Shown here piece after piece: positions 16,339 through 24,959 of a DNA stretch of 64,000 nucleotides; the stretch's first letter is position 1, and each line of letters opens with the position of its first letter. Position numbers and translations under genes: made by a program. The notes under the pieces are model-generated. The model was not told the DNA's origin, made no database searches, and saw only the letters and a list, made by a program, of their open reading frames with translations. This DNA is from SHXO01 sp964523885. Lineage in GTDB: Bacteria; Pseudomonadota; Gammaproteobacteria; Burkholderiales; SHXO01. The DNA lies in the NCBI GenBank assembly GCA_964523885.1, contig CAZFYX010000085.1, positions 137,878 through 201,877 on the forward strand. The letters run 5' to 3'.

Positions 16339-17550
16339 TTGCCGCCCGCCAGCGCCACCCAGACCGACATCGCCACCCAGCGCCGCAACATCGCCGTCCT
16401 CGCCGCCTGCCAGGCGCTGCTGCTCGCCAACACCTCGGCGCTCGTGGCCCTGAGCGGCGTCGCCGGATACGAGCTGGCGCAGAACAAGTCGCTCGCCACG
16501 CTGCCGGTGACCGGCTGGGTGGTCGGCGGTGCGGCGACCACCATGCTCGCCTCGCAGCTGATGCAGCGCATCGGCCGGCGCGGCGGGTTCACCGTCGGCG
16601 CCCTCATCGGGATCGTGGGTGCGCTGGTCTGCGTGACCGCCCTCGCACTGCACAGCTTCTGGCTGCTGTGCCTCGGCTCGCTGGTGTTCGGGTCGTACAA
16701 CGCCTTCGGACAGTACTACCGCTTCGCCGCCGCCGACGCCGCAACGCCCGAATTCCGCGCCCGCGCGATCTCGTACGTGATGGCCGGCGGACTGGTCGGC
16801 GGCATCGTGGGGCCAGCCACGAGCCGGGTGACGGCACACCTGCTGCCTGCGCCCTATCTCGCCGCGTACATCGCGCTGATCGGCTTCATGGTGGTCGTGC
16901 TGGGACTGCTGCGCTGGCTCGACATCCCCCCGCCGGGAGCAGAAGCCGCGGCAGAGCCCGCACGCCCCCTCGCGGAAATCGCGCTGCAACCCGCCTTCCT
17001 GGTGGCGGTGTCCGCCTCCGCGCTCGCCTATGGAACCATGAATCTCCTCATGACCGCCACGCCGCTGGCCATGAGCCTGTGCGGGCATCCCTACGGTGCG
17101 GCGACCGGGGTGATCTCCGCGCACGTCATCGGGATGTTCGGGCCGTCCTTCTTCACCGGCAACCTGATCCGCCGCTTCGGCGTGCTCACGGTGATGCTCT
17201 CCGGCGTGGCGATCTACCTGCTCTGCATCGCCATCGCCCTGGCCGGCGTGGGCGTGGCCCACTTCTGGTGGGCGCTGCTGCTGCTGGGCGTGGGCTGGAA
17301 CTTCGTGTTCATCGGCGCCACCACGCTGCTCACCGAGACCTACCGCACCTCGGAGAAGGCGCGCGTGCAGGGCCTCAACGACTCGCTGATCTTCCTCACG
17401 ATGGCAGGTTCGTCCCTGTCGTCGGGCATGATTCTCCAGCGCAACGGCTGGCAGGTGCTGAACCAGCTGGCCATCCCGTTCGTGCTGGCCATCGGGCTAG
17501 GGGTGGGATGGCTCGCGCTGCAACGTCGGCGCGTCGTGCCGGCGACCTGA
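16339..17550 (+). CDS. Major facilitator superfamily transporter
   Basis: A 403-residue protein with twelve hydrophobic segments and the MFS loop motif MQRIGRRGGF between segments 2 and 3 (about residues 75-84). The second half begins near 215. No substrate signature is recognisable; it resembles the sugar-efflux-like MFS proteins often found alone in proteobacteria. The start is TTG at 16339, chosen because GAGGAG lies 8 bp upstream and the conserved helix begins near residue 16. No functional partner is evident; wrbA follows after 97 bp. Confidence 0.85.
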   Translation: MPPASATQTDIATQRRNIAVLAACQALLLANTSALVALSGVAGYELAQNKSLATLPVTGWVVGGAATTMLASQLMQRIGRRGGFTVGALIGIVGALVCVTALALHSFWLLCLGSLVFGSYNAFGQYYRFAAADAATPEFRARAISYVMAGGLVGGIVGPATSRVTAHLLPAPYLAAYIALIGFMVVVLGLLRWLDIPPPGAEAAAEPARPLAEIALQPAFLVAVSASALAYGTMNLLMTATPLAMSLCGHPYGAATGVISAHVIGMFGPSFFTGNLIRRFGVLTVMLSGVAIYLLCIAIALAGVGVAHFWWALLLLGVGWNFVFIGATTLLTETYRTSEKARVQGLNDSLIFLTMAGSSLSSGMILQRNGWQVLNQLAIPFVLAIGLGVGWLALQRRRVVPAT

Positions 17551-17615
17551 GCGCGGCGCTCCAGCTTATCACCGGTCCGGCCCGCGGCCGCACCGTGGGA
17601 TCCGGGGGCGCCCTC

Positions 17616-17636
17616 TATAATCGGCATTCAAATGCC
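17616..17636 (+). promoter_or_regulatory. TATAAT box and overlapping palindrome before wrbA
   Basis: A perfect TATAAT (17616-17621) is followed two bases later by GGCATTCAAATGCC (17623-17636), an inverted repeat with 6-bp arms and a 2-bp centre. The palindrome covers the expected transcription start and ends 11 bp before the wrbA GTG. No good -35 is seen at 17593-17598. The layout suits an activator-free but repressible promoter, with the palindrome as operator (inference). Confidence 0.45.
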
Positions 17637-17647
17637 TGAAGACGCCC

Positions 17648-18241
17648 GTGAACGACATCCTCGTCCTCTACTACAGCCGCACCGGCGCCGTGAAGCAGAT
17701 GGCACAACTGGTGGCCCGCGGCATCGACGCGGTACCCGGTGCTCGTGCTCGCATCCGCACGGTACCGGCGGTATCGACCGTGTGTGAAGCGGTCGAGCCC
17801 GCCATCCCGGATTCCGGCGCGCCCTACGCCGAGCTGCGCGACCTCGAGGAGTGCATCGGGCTCGCGCTGGGCAGCCCGACCCGCTTCGGCAACATGGCGG
17901 CGCCGCTGAAGTACTTCCTCGACTCGACCTCCGGCCTGTGGCTGCGCGGCGCGCTGAACGGCAAGCCTGCGGCGGTGTTCACCTCGACCGCGACCCTGCA
18001 TGGCGGGCAGGAGACCACGCTGCTATCGATGATGCTGCCGCTGCTCCATCACGGCATGCTGATAGTCGGCCTGCCCTACGCCGAGCCCGAGCTGACCAGC
18101 ACCACCTCGGGCGGCACGCCCTACGGTGCCAGCCACGTCGCCGGGCCCAATGCCGACCGCCCCGTCACCGAGGACGAGCAGCGGCTGTGCGTCGCGCTGG
18201 GCAAGCGGCTGGCGGCGGCTGCGCTCAAGCTGGCCCGATGA
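17648..18241 (+). CDS. wrbA: NAD(P)H:quinone oxidoreductase WrbA
   Basis: A 197-residue flavodoxin-fold enzyme that reduces quinones by two electrons using NAD(P)H and FMN. It has the FMN phosphate loop near the N-terminus (YYSRTGAVKQMA), the GSPTRFGNMAAPLKYFLD block and TATLHGGQETT characteristic of WrbA. The start is GTG at 17648, supported by the immediate start of the first beta strand. It overlaps the HugZ-family gene by 4 bp (ATGA), so the pair is coupled. Both are flavin- or haem-related redox proteins. Confidence 0.94.
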   Translation: MNDILVLYYSRTGAVKQMAQLVARGIDAVPGARARIRTVPAVSTVCEAVEPAIPDSGAPYAELRDLEECIGLALGSPTRFGNMAAPLKYFLDSTSGLWLRGALNGKPAAVFTSTATLHGGQETTLLSMMLPLLHHGMLIVGLPYAEPELTSTTSGGTPYGASHVAGPNADRPVTEDEQRLCVALGKRLAAAALKLAR

Positions 18242-18945
18242 GCGTCGATCCGGGAGCGCGCGCTGCGGCAGCACGGCGCCTCGTGCGCCGGCACCGCAGC
18301 GGCGTGCTGTCCTCTCATTCGATCAAGTTCCCCGGCTTTCCGTACGGCTCCGCGCTGCCGCACATTACCGACCCGGCCGGTCGACCCGTCGTGCTGATCA
18401 GCCATCTGGCCGAGCACACCCACAACGTCGAGGCCGATCCGCGCGTGAGTTTCATCGTGTGCGATGCCGGACCGGACCTGCAGGCGCAGCCGCGCGTCAC
18501 GCTGCTCGGCGAGATCCGTCCGCACGACGACCCGGCGATCGCGCAACGCTATCTGCGCTGCTACCCCGACCACGAGCAGTACCTGCAGATCGGCGGCTTC
18601 CGGTTCTACTCGATCGAGCCGAGCCAGGTGCGCTACATCCAGGGCTTCGGCGGCCTGCACTGGATCGCGGGGGCGAGCTATCTCGCCGCCACCGACCTCG
18701 CCGACGCGGAGCCGTCCGTGCTGGAGCACATGAACGCGGACCACGCCGAGGCGCTGCGCGACTGCTGCCGCCACGCCTACGGCATCGAGGCGCTCGACGT
18801 CAGCATGAGCGGCATCGACTGCGACGGCTTCGACGTGCGTGCCGACGGGGCGCTGCTGCGCTTCGACTTCGAGGCCCCCCTGACCGGCGCGGACCAGGTT
18901 CGCAGCGCACTGGTGGCGCTGGTGCACCGCGCTCGCGCTGCCTGA
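18238..18945 (+). CDS. HugZ-type pyridoxamine-5'-phosphate-oxidase-fold protein with DUF2470
   Basis: A 235-residue protein with an N-terminal split-barrel FMN-binding domain (about 1-140; GVLSSHSIKFPGFPYGS, VLISHLAEHTHNV, DPRVSFIV) and a C-terminal DUF2470 helical domain (EHMNADHAEALRDCC). This arrangement is that of HugZ/HutZ haem-utilisation proteins and plant GluTRBP. Haem binding or degradation is possible, but the conserved C-terminal His used by HutZ cannot be confirmed by eye. It is translationally coupled to wrbA. Confidence 0.85.
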   Translation: MSVDPGARAAAARRLVRRHRSGVLSSHSIKFPGFPYGSALPHITDPAGRPVVLISHLAEHTHNVEADPRVSFIVCDAGPDLQAQPRVTLLGEIRPHDDPAIAQRYLRCYPDHEQYLQIGGFRFYSIEPSQVRYIQGFGGLHWIAGASYLAATDLADAEPSVLEHMNADHAEALRDCCRHAYGIEALDVSMSGIDCDGFDVRADGALLRFDFEAPLTGADQVRSALVALVHRARAA

Positions 18946-18964
18946 CCCGCCAGGACCTGGGCCC

Positions 18965-18995
18965 GTGACGACCCACGACTCACGAGTCACGAATC
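18965..18995. repeat. Family E repeat forming the start of the DUF2069 gene
   Basis: The stretch CGACTCACGAGTCACGAATC contains the same ACTCACGA / GTCACGA units, in the opposite orientation, as the element at 2689-2792. It lies across the GTG start and first dozen codons of the next gene, so residues THDSRVTNHA are repeat-encoded. No opposing arm is visible upstream. Confidence 0.5.
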
Positions 18996-19339
18996 ATGCG
19001 CTGCGCATCGCCCACTGGATGGCGATCGCCGCGCTGATCGCGCTCGCATTCCTGTGCGTGCTGTGGGAGTCGGTGCTGGCGCCGATCCGCCCCGGGGGCT
19101 CGTTCCTGATGCTCAAGGCGCTGCCCCTGCTCGCCCCGCTGTTCGGGCTGCTGCGCGAGAAGGTGATCGCCTACAAGTGGACCGTTCTGCTCACCCTGCC
19201 CTACTTCATGGAGGGCATCGTGCGCGCGTGGTCGGACAAGGGCCTGTCGCAGGCCCTGGCTGGCGGCGAGATCGCACTCTCGCTCGTGCTGTTCACCGCG
19301 TGTGCGCTCTACGTCCGGCTGCCGCGGGCGGGCGCTTGA
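18965..19339 (+). CDS. DUF2069 inner-membrane protein
   Basis: A 124-residue protein with four hydrophobic segments and the family blocks WESVLAPIRPGGSFLMLKALPLL, LLREKVIAYKWTVLL and YFMEGIVRAWSD. Function is unknown. The GTG at 18965 gives the longest frame, but the first 12 residues come from a repeat element. The only in-frame ATG nearby (19019) would remove the start of the first membrane helix, so I keep the GTG. In betaproteobacteria DUF2069 genes commonly follow wrbA, as here. The stop overlaps the TTG start of gluQ. Confidence 0.85.
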   Translation: MTTHDSRVTNHALRIAHWMAIAALIALAFLCVLWESVLAPIRPGGSFLMLKALPLLAPLFGLLREKVIAYKWTVLLTLPYFMEGIVRAWSDKGLSQALAGGEIALSLVLFTACALYVRLPRAGA

Positions 19340-20265
19340 GCGCGCCCCGGTACCGAGGCCGGTTCGCACCGACACCGTCGGGCGCCCTGCACTTCGGCTC
19401 GATCGTCGCCGCACTCGGCAGCTTCCTCGAGGCGCGCACCCACGCCGGCGAGTGGCAGGTGCGCATCGACGACCTCGATCCGCCGCGCGTGGTGCCCGGG
19501 GCGGCGGACGAGATCCTGCGCTGCCTGGACAGCCTGGGCTTCGAATGGGATGGCGAGGTGGTCTGGCAGAGCCGGCGCAGCGCCGCCTACTCGGCGGCAT
19601 TCCAGCGCCTGCGCAGCGAGGGTCTGGTCTACCCCTGTGCCTGCAGCCGCAAGGGGATCGCAGCACAGGCCCGCGACGGAATCGACGGCCCGATCTATCC
19701 GGGCACCTGCCGCGCGGGCATGCCGCAGGGGCAGGCAGTGCGCTCATGGCGCATTCGCACCCTCGGTGCACGCGTTTGCTTCGATGATGCGGTGCTCGGT
19801 CCGCAGGTGTACGACGTGGAGCACGAGTCGGGCGACTTCGCCCTCCTGCGCGCCGACGGCGTGTATGCGTTCCACCTCGCCGCGGCAGTGGACGATGCGC
19901 AGTACGGCATGACGCACGTGGTGCGCGGGGCGGACCTGCTGGAGTCCAGCGCCCGGCAGATCTGGCTGCTGGGCGTGCTGGGGCTGCACGTACCACAGTA
20001 CGCGCACCTGCCGATCGCAGCGGATGCGCAGGGCCAGAAGCTGTCGAAGCAGACCCACGCCGCGCCGGTGGATGCGGCCCACCCGGTCGATGTGCTGTGG
20101 CGCGCACTGGCGTTCCTCGGCCAGGCGCCGCCGGGATCCCTGCGCAGCGCAAGTCGAACGGAACTCTGGACCTGGGCGCGCGCAAACTGGCAGCTGACGC
20201 GGGTCCCGCGTCAGCGCCAGCTGCCTGTTCCCGCTGCCCCTTGGCGTCTAGCGCCCGGGGCCTGA
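19336..20265 (+). CDS. gluQ: Glutamyl-Q tRNA(Asp) synthetase
   Basis: Attaches glutamate to the queuosine base in the anticodon of tRNA(Asp). It is a 309-residue shortened paralogue of the GluRS catalytic domain without an anticodon-binding domain. The HIGH-type motif is in FAPTPSGALHFGS, the KMSKS-type motif is QKLSKQT, and a zinc site is formed by YPCACSRKGI and YPGTC. The start TTG at 19336 overlaps the DUF2069 stop; the conserved RGRFAPTPSG begins at residue 7, so no later start is possible. It is convergent with fmdB. Confidence 0.94.
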   Translation: MSAPRYRGRFAPTPSGALHFGSIVAALGSFLEARTHAGEWQVRIDDLDPPRVVPGAADEILRCLDSLGFEWDGEVVWQSRRSAAYSAAFQRLRSEGLVYPCACSRKGIAAQARDGIDGPIYPGTCRAGMPQGQAVRSWRIRTLGARVCFDDAVLGPQVYDVEHESGDFALLRADGVYAFHLAAAVDDAQYGMTHVVRGADLLESSARQIWLLGVLGLHVPQYAHLPIAADAQGQKLSKQTHAAPVDAAHPVDVLWRALAFLGQAPPGSLRSASRTELWTWARANWQLTRVPRQRQLPVPAAPWRLAPGA

Positions 20266-20274
20266 CGCCTCAGC

Positions 20275-20613
20275 TCAGTGACTGATCATCCACGGCCGCT
20301 TGGTCGGGAAGCTCTTCTTCCCGTCCGGCGCGACCGCAGTGGCCTTGCTCACGCCGCTGCCGCAGCCGCAGCCGGGACCGTGCTTGTGCCCGAGCTGGGC
20401 CGATGACCTCGGCTCGTGCCGCGCCCGCTCGTTGATCGCGTGTGCCTTGCGATCGGCGGCGGGCATGCCGGCGTAAGCGGGCGCGGACAGCAGCGCCCGT
20501 TGCGCCTCGCCGCCGCAGTCGGGGCACGGATGCGGCCGCGACGACTGCGACATCGGCCGCAGGGCGGTGAAGTCGCTGCCGCAGCCGTCGCACAGATACT
20601 CGTAGACCGGCAT
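20275..20613 (-). CDS. fmdB: FmdB family zinc-ribbon protein
   Basis: A 112-residue protein starting MPVYEYLCDGCG with a paired CxxC zinc ribbon (CDGCG and CPDCGG) in the first 45 residues. A His/Cys/Gly-rich stretch, HKHGPGCGCGSG, lies near residue 90. In Methylophilus methylotrophus fmdB lies next to fmdA and was proposed to be regulatory, and its length there is also about 112 residues. Here it is the last gene of the urt-fmd operon, 157 bp after fmdA. That gap could carry its own promoter, but none is clear. Zinc binding follows from the sequence; a regulatory role is only inferred. Confidence 0.88.
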   Translation of the reverse strand: MPVYEYLCDGCGSDFTALRPMSQSSRPHPCPDCGGEAQRALLSAPAYAGMPAADRKAHAINERARHEPRSSAQLGHKHGPGCGCGSGVSKATAVAPDGKKSFPTKRPWMISH

Positions 20614-20770
20614 GGCCCTTCTCCCTATCATGATGTTGAAATATGCGATCGCCACCTGCGTACCCGGTAGTTGAACCAATGTCGGGTTCCGCCCAATCCA
20701 TCACTTGCTGCGCGGGTGCGCCACCGATGAAGCCTGGAGGCGCGCCGCGAAGCAGTTCTTCAACAGCCTG

Positions 20771-22000
20771 CTACTTGTCCGGCGACATCGGGATGTCGAC
20801 CCCGCCCTTGATCGCCTTGACCGGACCGGCGGCGCTCGGGTTGATGTCGAACTCGAAGATCCCGGTGGGCAGCCACAGCGTCGCGCACGCGTTGGGGATG
20901 TCCACCACACCGCTGATGTGGCCCTGCACGGGGGCCGTCCCGAGGATGGCGTAGGCCTGCGCCTTGGAGTACCCGAACTTGGTCATGTACTCGATCGCGT
21001 TCAGGCACGCCTGGCGGTAGGCGACGTGCACGTCGAGGTAGTGCTGCTTGCCCCACTCGTCGACCGAGATGCCCTCGAAGATCAGGTAGTCGTTGTAGGT
21101 CGGCGTGATCGGGCTGGGCTTGAAGATCGGGTTCTTGATCCCGTACTTGGCCATGCCGCCCTTGATCAGGCTGACCTTCATGTGCACCCAGCCGGCCATC
21201 TCGATCGCGCCGCAGAACGTGATTTCGCCGTCACCCTGGCTGAAATGCAGGTCGCCCACCGACAGGCCCGCACCGTCGACGTAGACCGGAAAGAAGATCT
21301 TGGAGCCGCGCGACAGGTCCTTGATGTCGCAGTTGCCGCCGTGCTCGCGCGGCGGCACGGTGCGCGCACCTTCCGCGGCGATCTTCGCCTTGGTCTCGCC
21401 GGTCGCCTTGCCCGCATGCGCGGTCTTGGGGAAGGGCGGGTTGGCCAGCGGCGGCACGCGCGTGGGATTGGTCGCGATGAAGTCCACTTCGCGCTCGTTC
21501 CACATCTCCAGCATCTTGCGGTCGGGCAGGCAGCCGATCAGGCCGGGGTGGATGAGGCCGGCGAACTTCACGCCCGGCACGTGGCGCGAATGCGTGTACA
21601 GGCCGCTGATGTCCCAGATCGACTTCTGTGCCAGCGGGAAGTGGTCGGTCAGGAAGCCGCCGCCGTTCTGCTTCGAGAAGAAGCCGTTGAAGCCCCACAG
21701 GCTGTCGGGCTTGGCGCCCACGTCGAGCAGATCCACCACCAGCAGGTCGCCGGGCTGCGCACCCTTCACGCCCACCGGGCCGGACAGGAAGTGCACGGTG
21801 GACAGGTCGACGTCGCGAACGTCATCAGCGCTGTCGTTGTTCTTGATGTAGCCGCCGGTCCAGTCGTAGGTCTCGAGGACGAAATCGTCGCCCGGGTTGA
21901 CCCAGCAGGCCATCGGGATGTCCGGGTGCCAGCGGTTGTGGATCATCTCGTTGTTGTACGGGGATCCGTTGAGGTCTACTTTGATCAGGGTCTCCGGCAT
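20771..22000 (-). CDS. fmdA: Formamidase (acetamidase/formamidase family)
   Basis: Hydrolyses formamide, and more slowly other short amides, to ammonia and the acid. The 409-residue protein matches the family in length. It shows the blocks MPETLIKVDLN, VNPGDDFVLETYDWTGG, GVKGAQPGDLLVVD, FAGLIHPGLIGC, HGGNCDIKDLSRGSKIFFPV and VGDLHFSQGDGEITFCGAIE. The enzyme is cytoplasmic and zinc-dependent as far as the family is known. It follows urtE after 179 bp that contain two hairpin repeats. Its position directly behind a urea/amide ABC transporter suggests that the transported amide is hydrolysed here to supply nitrogen. Confidence 0.95.
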   Translation of the reverse strand: MPETLIKVDLNGSPYNNEMIHNRWHPDIPMACWVNPGDDFVLETYDWTGGYIKNNDSADDVRDVDLSTVHFLSGPVGVKGAQPGDLLVVDLLDVGAKPDSLWGFNGFFSKQNGGGFLTDHFPLAQKSIWDISGLYTHSRHVPGVKFAGLIHPGLIGCLPDRKMLEMWNEREVDFIATNPTRVPPLANPPFPKTAHAGKATGETKAKIAAEGARTVPPREHGGNCDIKDLSRGSKIFFPVYVDGAGLSVGDLHFSQGDGEITFCGAIEMAGWVHMKVSLIKGGMAKYGIKNPIFKPSPITPTYNDYLIFEGISVDEWGKQHYLDVHVAYRQACLNAIEYMTKFGYSKAQAYAILGTAPVQGHISGVVDIPNACATLWLPTGIFEFDINPSAAGPVKAIKGGVDIPMSPDK

Positions 22001-22032
22001 GGGGCGCTCCTTCGGTGTGGTGGTTCAATAAC

Positions 22033-22150
22033 CCCCTCTCCCTCGAGGGGAGAGGGCGGGGGTGAGGGTGAGGCGGTACACGGACGGCGGGACAGGGGCG
22101 AACGCGGGCTTACCCCTCAGCCCGGCCTTCTCCCGCGAGGGGAGAGGGGC
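22033..22150. repeat. Two family A hairpin repeats between urtE and fmdA
   Basis: Copy 1 (22034-22056) has arms CCCTCTCCC and GGGAGAGGG around a 5-base centre, followed by GCGGGGGTGAGGG. Copy 2 (about 22112-22150) reads CCCCTCAGCCCGG, then CTTCTCCCGCGAGGGGAGAGGGG. The two are the same element in opposite orientations. They could form stable RNA hairpins in the intercistronic leader of fmdA and so affect the ratio of transporter to amidase. A third copy lies between urtC and urtB. Confidence 0.8.
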
Positions 22151-22179
22151 AACTGCGCGAGTGGTGCGAGCGCGCGGCG

Positions 22180-22869
22180 TCACACGGACAGGTACTGCTT
22201 GACGCGGTCGGCGTCGATGTTGGCGCGCGCGGACTCGTGCACCAGCCGGCCACCCTCGATGACGAACAGGCGGTCGGCGACGTCCAGGGCGAACGAGAGC
22301 ACCTGCTCCGACACGATGATCGTGATCTTGCGCAGCTTGCGGATCTCGTTCAGCGCCTTGGCGATGTCCTTGATGATGGAAGGCTGGATCCCCTCGGTGG
22401 GCTCGTCGAGCAGCAGCACCTTGGGGTTGGTGACCAGCGCCCGCGCAATGGCCAGCTGCTGCTGCTGTCCGCCGGAGAGGTTCCCGCCGCGGAGCTTGCG
22501 CATGTCGAACAGCACCGGGAACAGGGCGTAGATGTCCTCCGGAATGGTCCGATCCTTCGCGTTCTCCAGGCCGGTCTTGATGTTCTCCTCCACCGTGAGC
22601 GTGGGGAAGATCATGCGCCCCTGGGGCACGTAGCCGATGCCCTTGGCCACGCGCAGGTAGCTCTCGTCCTTCGAGACGTCCACGCCGTCCACCTGCACCT
22701 GGCCGGCCTTCAGCGGCAGCACGCCCATCAGCGCCTTGAACAGCGTGGTCTTGCCCATGCCGTTGCGGCCCATGATGGCGACGGTCTCGTTCCTGTCGGC
22801 AGAGAAGCTGATGCCATGGATGGCCTGGCTCTGGCCGTAGCTCACGAACAGGTCGTTTACGTTCAGCAT
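22180..22869 (-). CDS. urtE: Urea/short-amide ABC transporter ATP-binding subunit UrtE
   Basis: A 229-residue ABC ATPase of the LivF/UrtE group. Walker A is GRNGMGKTT, the signature is LSGGQQQQLAIARAL and Walker B is VLLLDEPTEG. The N-terminus LNVNDLFVSYGQSQAIHGISF is typical. With UrtD it powers the UrtB/UrtC permease. It follows urtD after 13 bp in the operon. Because fmdA lies directly downstream, the complex corresponds in context to FmdDEF of Methylophilus, and the substrate may be urea, formamide or acetamide. Confidence 0.93.
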   Translation of the reverse strand: MLNVNDLFVSYGQSQAIHGISFSADRNETVAIMGRNGMGKTTLFKALMGVLPLKAGQVQVDGVDVSKDESYLRVAKGIGYVPQGRMIFPTLTVEENIKTGLENAKDRTIPEDIYALFPVLFDMRKLRGGNLSGGQQQQLAIARALVTNPKVLLLDEPTEGIQPSIIKDIAKALNEIRKLRKITIIVSEQVLSFALDVADRLFVIEGGRLVHESARANIDADRVKQYLSV

Positions 22870-22882
22870 GTGGTTCTCCGGC

Positions 22883-23629
<747 letters not shown>

Positions 23630-23656
23630 CCATGTGCTCCCGGGTTGGATTGATCG

Positions 23657-24868
23657 TCAGGCGACCGCGCCGCCCACTTCGCCCGCCGCGCCCGCTTCCT
23701 TGGTCGCGGCGCTCTTCGCGGCCCCGAGACGCGCGGCGGAGTCGGGCGTGGCGGCCGGCGGCGTGGCCGGCGGCACTGCCGGCGCAGGCGCAGGCTTCTT
23801 CTTCAGCCACGGCTTCACGTGGCTCTCGTACAGCCCGGCCAGGCCGTTGGGGAAGGCCAGCGTGACGCCGATGAACAGGGCCGCCATCAGGAACAGCCAC
23901 AGCTCCGGGAACGTCTCCGAGAAGTAGGTCTTGCCGAAGTTCACCAGCAGGGCGCCGTAGACCGCGCCGACCAGCGACAGGCGCCCGCCGACCGCGGCGA
24001 AGATCACCATCTCGATCGAGGGCACGATCCCGACGAAGGAGGGCGACATGAAGCCGACCTGCAGCGCGAACATCGCGCCGCCGATCCCGCACAGCATCGC
24101 CGCCAGGCAGAACACGAAGATCTTGAAGTTGGCCACGTCGTAGCCGGAGAACCGCACCCGGTCCTCCTTGTCGCGCATGGCCAGCAGCAGCGTGCCCAGC
24201 TTGCTCTTCTGGATCGCGCGGCACACGAAGATGGCCGCGAACAGCAGGCCGGCGTTGACGTAGTAGAGGATGTACCTGGCCGAGTCGGTGCGGATGTCCC
24301 AGCCCAGCAGGGTCTTCAGGTCGGTGATCCCGTTGACCCCGCCGGTGTAACCCTGGCGCCCGATGATGAGCACGGTGAGGATCAGGGCCACGGCCTGCGT
24401 GATGATCGCGAAGTAGACGCCGCCCACGCGCCGCTTGAACATGGCGAAGCCGATGATGAACGCGAGGATCGTCGGCACCAGCAGCACCGCGAGCAGCGCG
24501 AACGGCAGGTGCTTGAACGGCTCCCACCAGAACGGCAGCTCGGTGAGCTGGTTCCAGTCCATGAAGTCGGGGATGCCCGGCGTGGACTGGATCTTGGTGC
24601 TCTCCGGGTCGGACGCCTCGAGCTTGAGGAACATCGCCATGCAGTAGCCGCCGAGGCCGAAGAACACGCCCTGCCCCAGGCTCAGGATGCCGCCGTAGCC
24701 CCACAGCATGACCAGGCCGACAGCCACGAACGCGTAGGTGAGGTACTTACCGATCAGGTTGAGGCGGAAGATGTCGGCCGTGAGCGGCATCACCGCGAGG
24801 ACGACCACGGCGAGGATGAGGATGCCCGCGAGGTCGGACGAGGCGAGCCAGTTGCGAAGCTTCTGCAT
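23657..24868 (-). CDS. urtC: Urea/short-amide ABC transporter permease UrtC
   Basis: A 403-residue inner-membrane permease of the LivM type with about ten hydrophobic segments. It contains the family block WGYGGILSLGQGVFFGLGGY and the EAA-like segment VGGRLSLVGAVYGALLVNFG. The last 45 residues are Ala/Pro-rich and probably disordered. The ATG at 24868 is chosen because AGGAG lies 7 bp upstream and the hydrophobic start fits; longer frames read into the family A repeat. It is separated from urtB by 91 bp containing that repeat. Confidence 0.93.
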   Translation of the reverse strand: MQKLRNWLASSDLAGILILAVVVLAVMPLTADIFRLNLIGKYLTYAFVAVGLVMLWGYGGILSLGQGVFFGLGGYCMAMFLKLEASDPESTKIQSTPGIPDFMDWNQLTELPFWWEPFKHLPFALLAVLLVPTILAFIIGFAMFKRRVGGVYFAIITQAVALILTVLIIGRQGYTGGVNGITDLKTLLGWDIRTDSARYILYYVNAGLLFAAIFVCRAIQKSKLGTLLLAMRDKEDRVRFSGYDVANFKIFVFCLAAMLCGIGGAMFALQVGFMSPSFVGIVPSIEMVIFAAVGGRLSLVGAVYGALLVNFGKTYFSETFPELWLFLMAALFIGVTLAFPNGLAGLYESHVKPWLKKKPAPAPAVPPATPPAATPDSAARLGAAKSAATKEAGAAGEVGGAVA

Positions 24869-24903
24869 GCGGTACTCCTGGTTGCGAACTGCCTTGACTG
24901 CGT

Positions 24904-24950
24904 TACCCCTCACCCCCGCCCTCTCCCGCAAGGGGAGAGGGGTAACGGGG
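24904..24950. repeat. Family A hairpin repeat between urtC and urtB
   Basis: ACCCCTCACCCCCGCCCTCTCCC is followed after GCAA by GGGGAGAGGGGTAACGGGG. The core CCTCTCCC/GGGGAGAGG stem with the outer CCCC/GGGG extension matches the copies at 22033-22150. It sits exactly in the 91-bp gap between two permease genes of one operon. Confidence 0.8.
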
Positions 24951-24959
24951 GGCGTCCGA

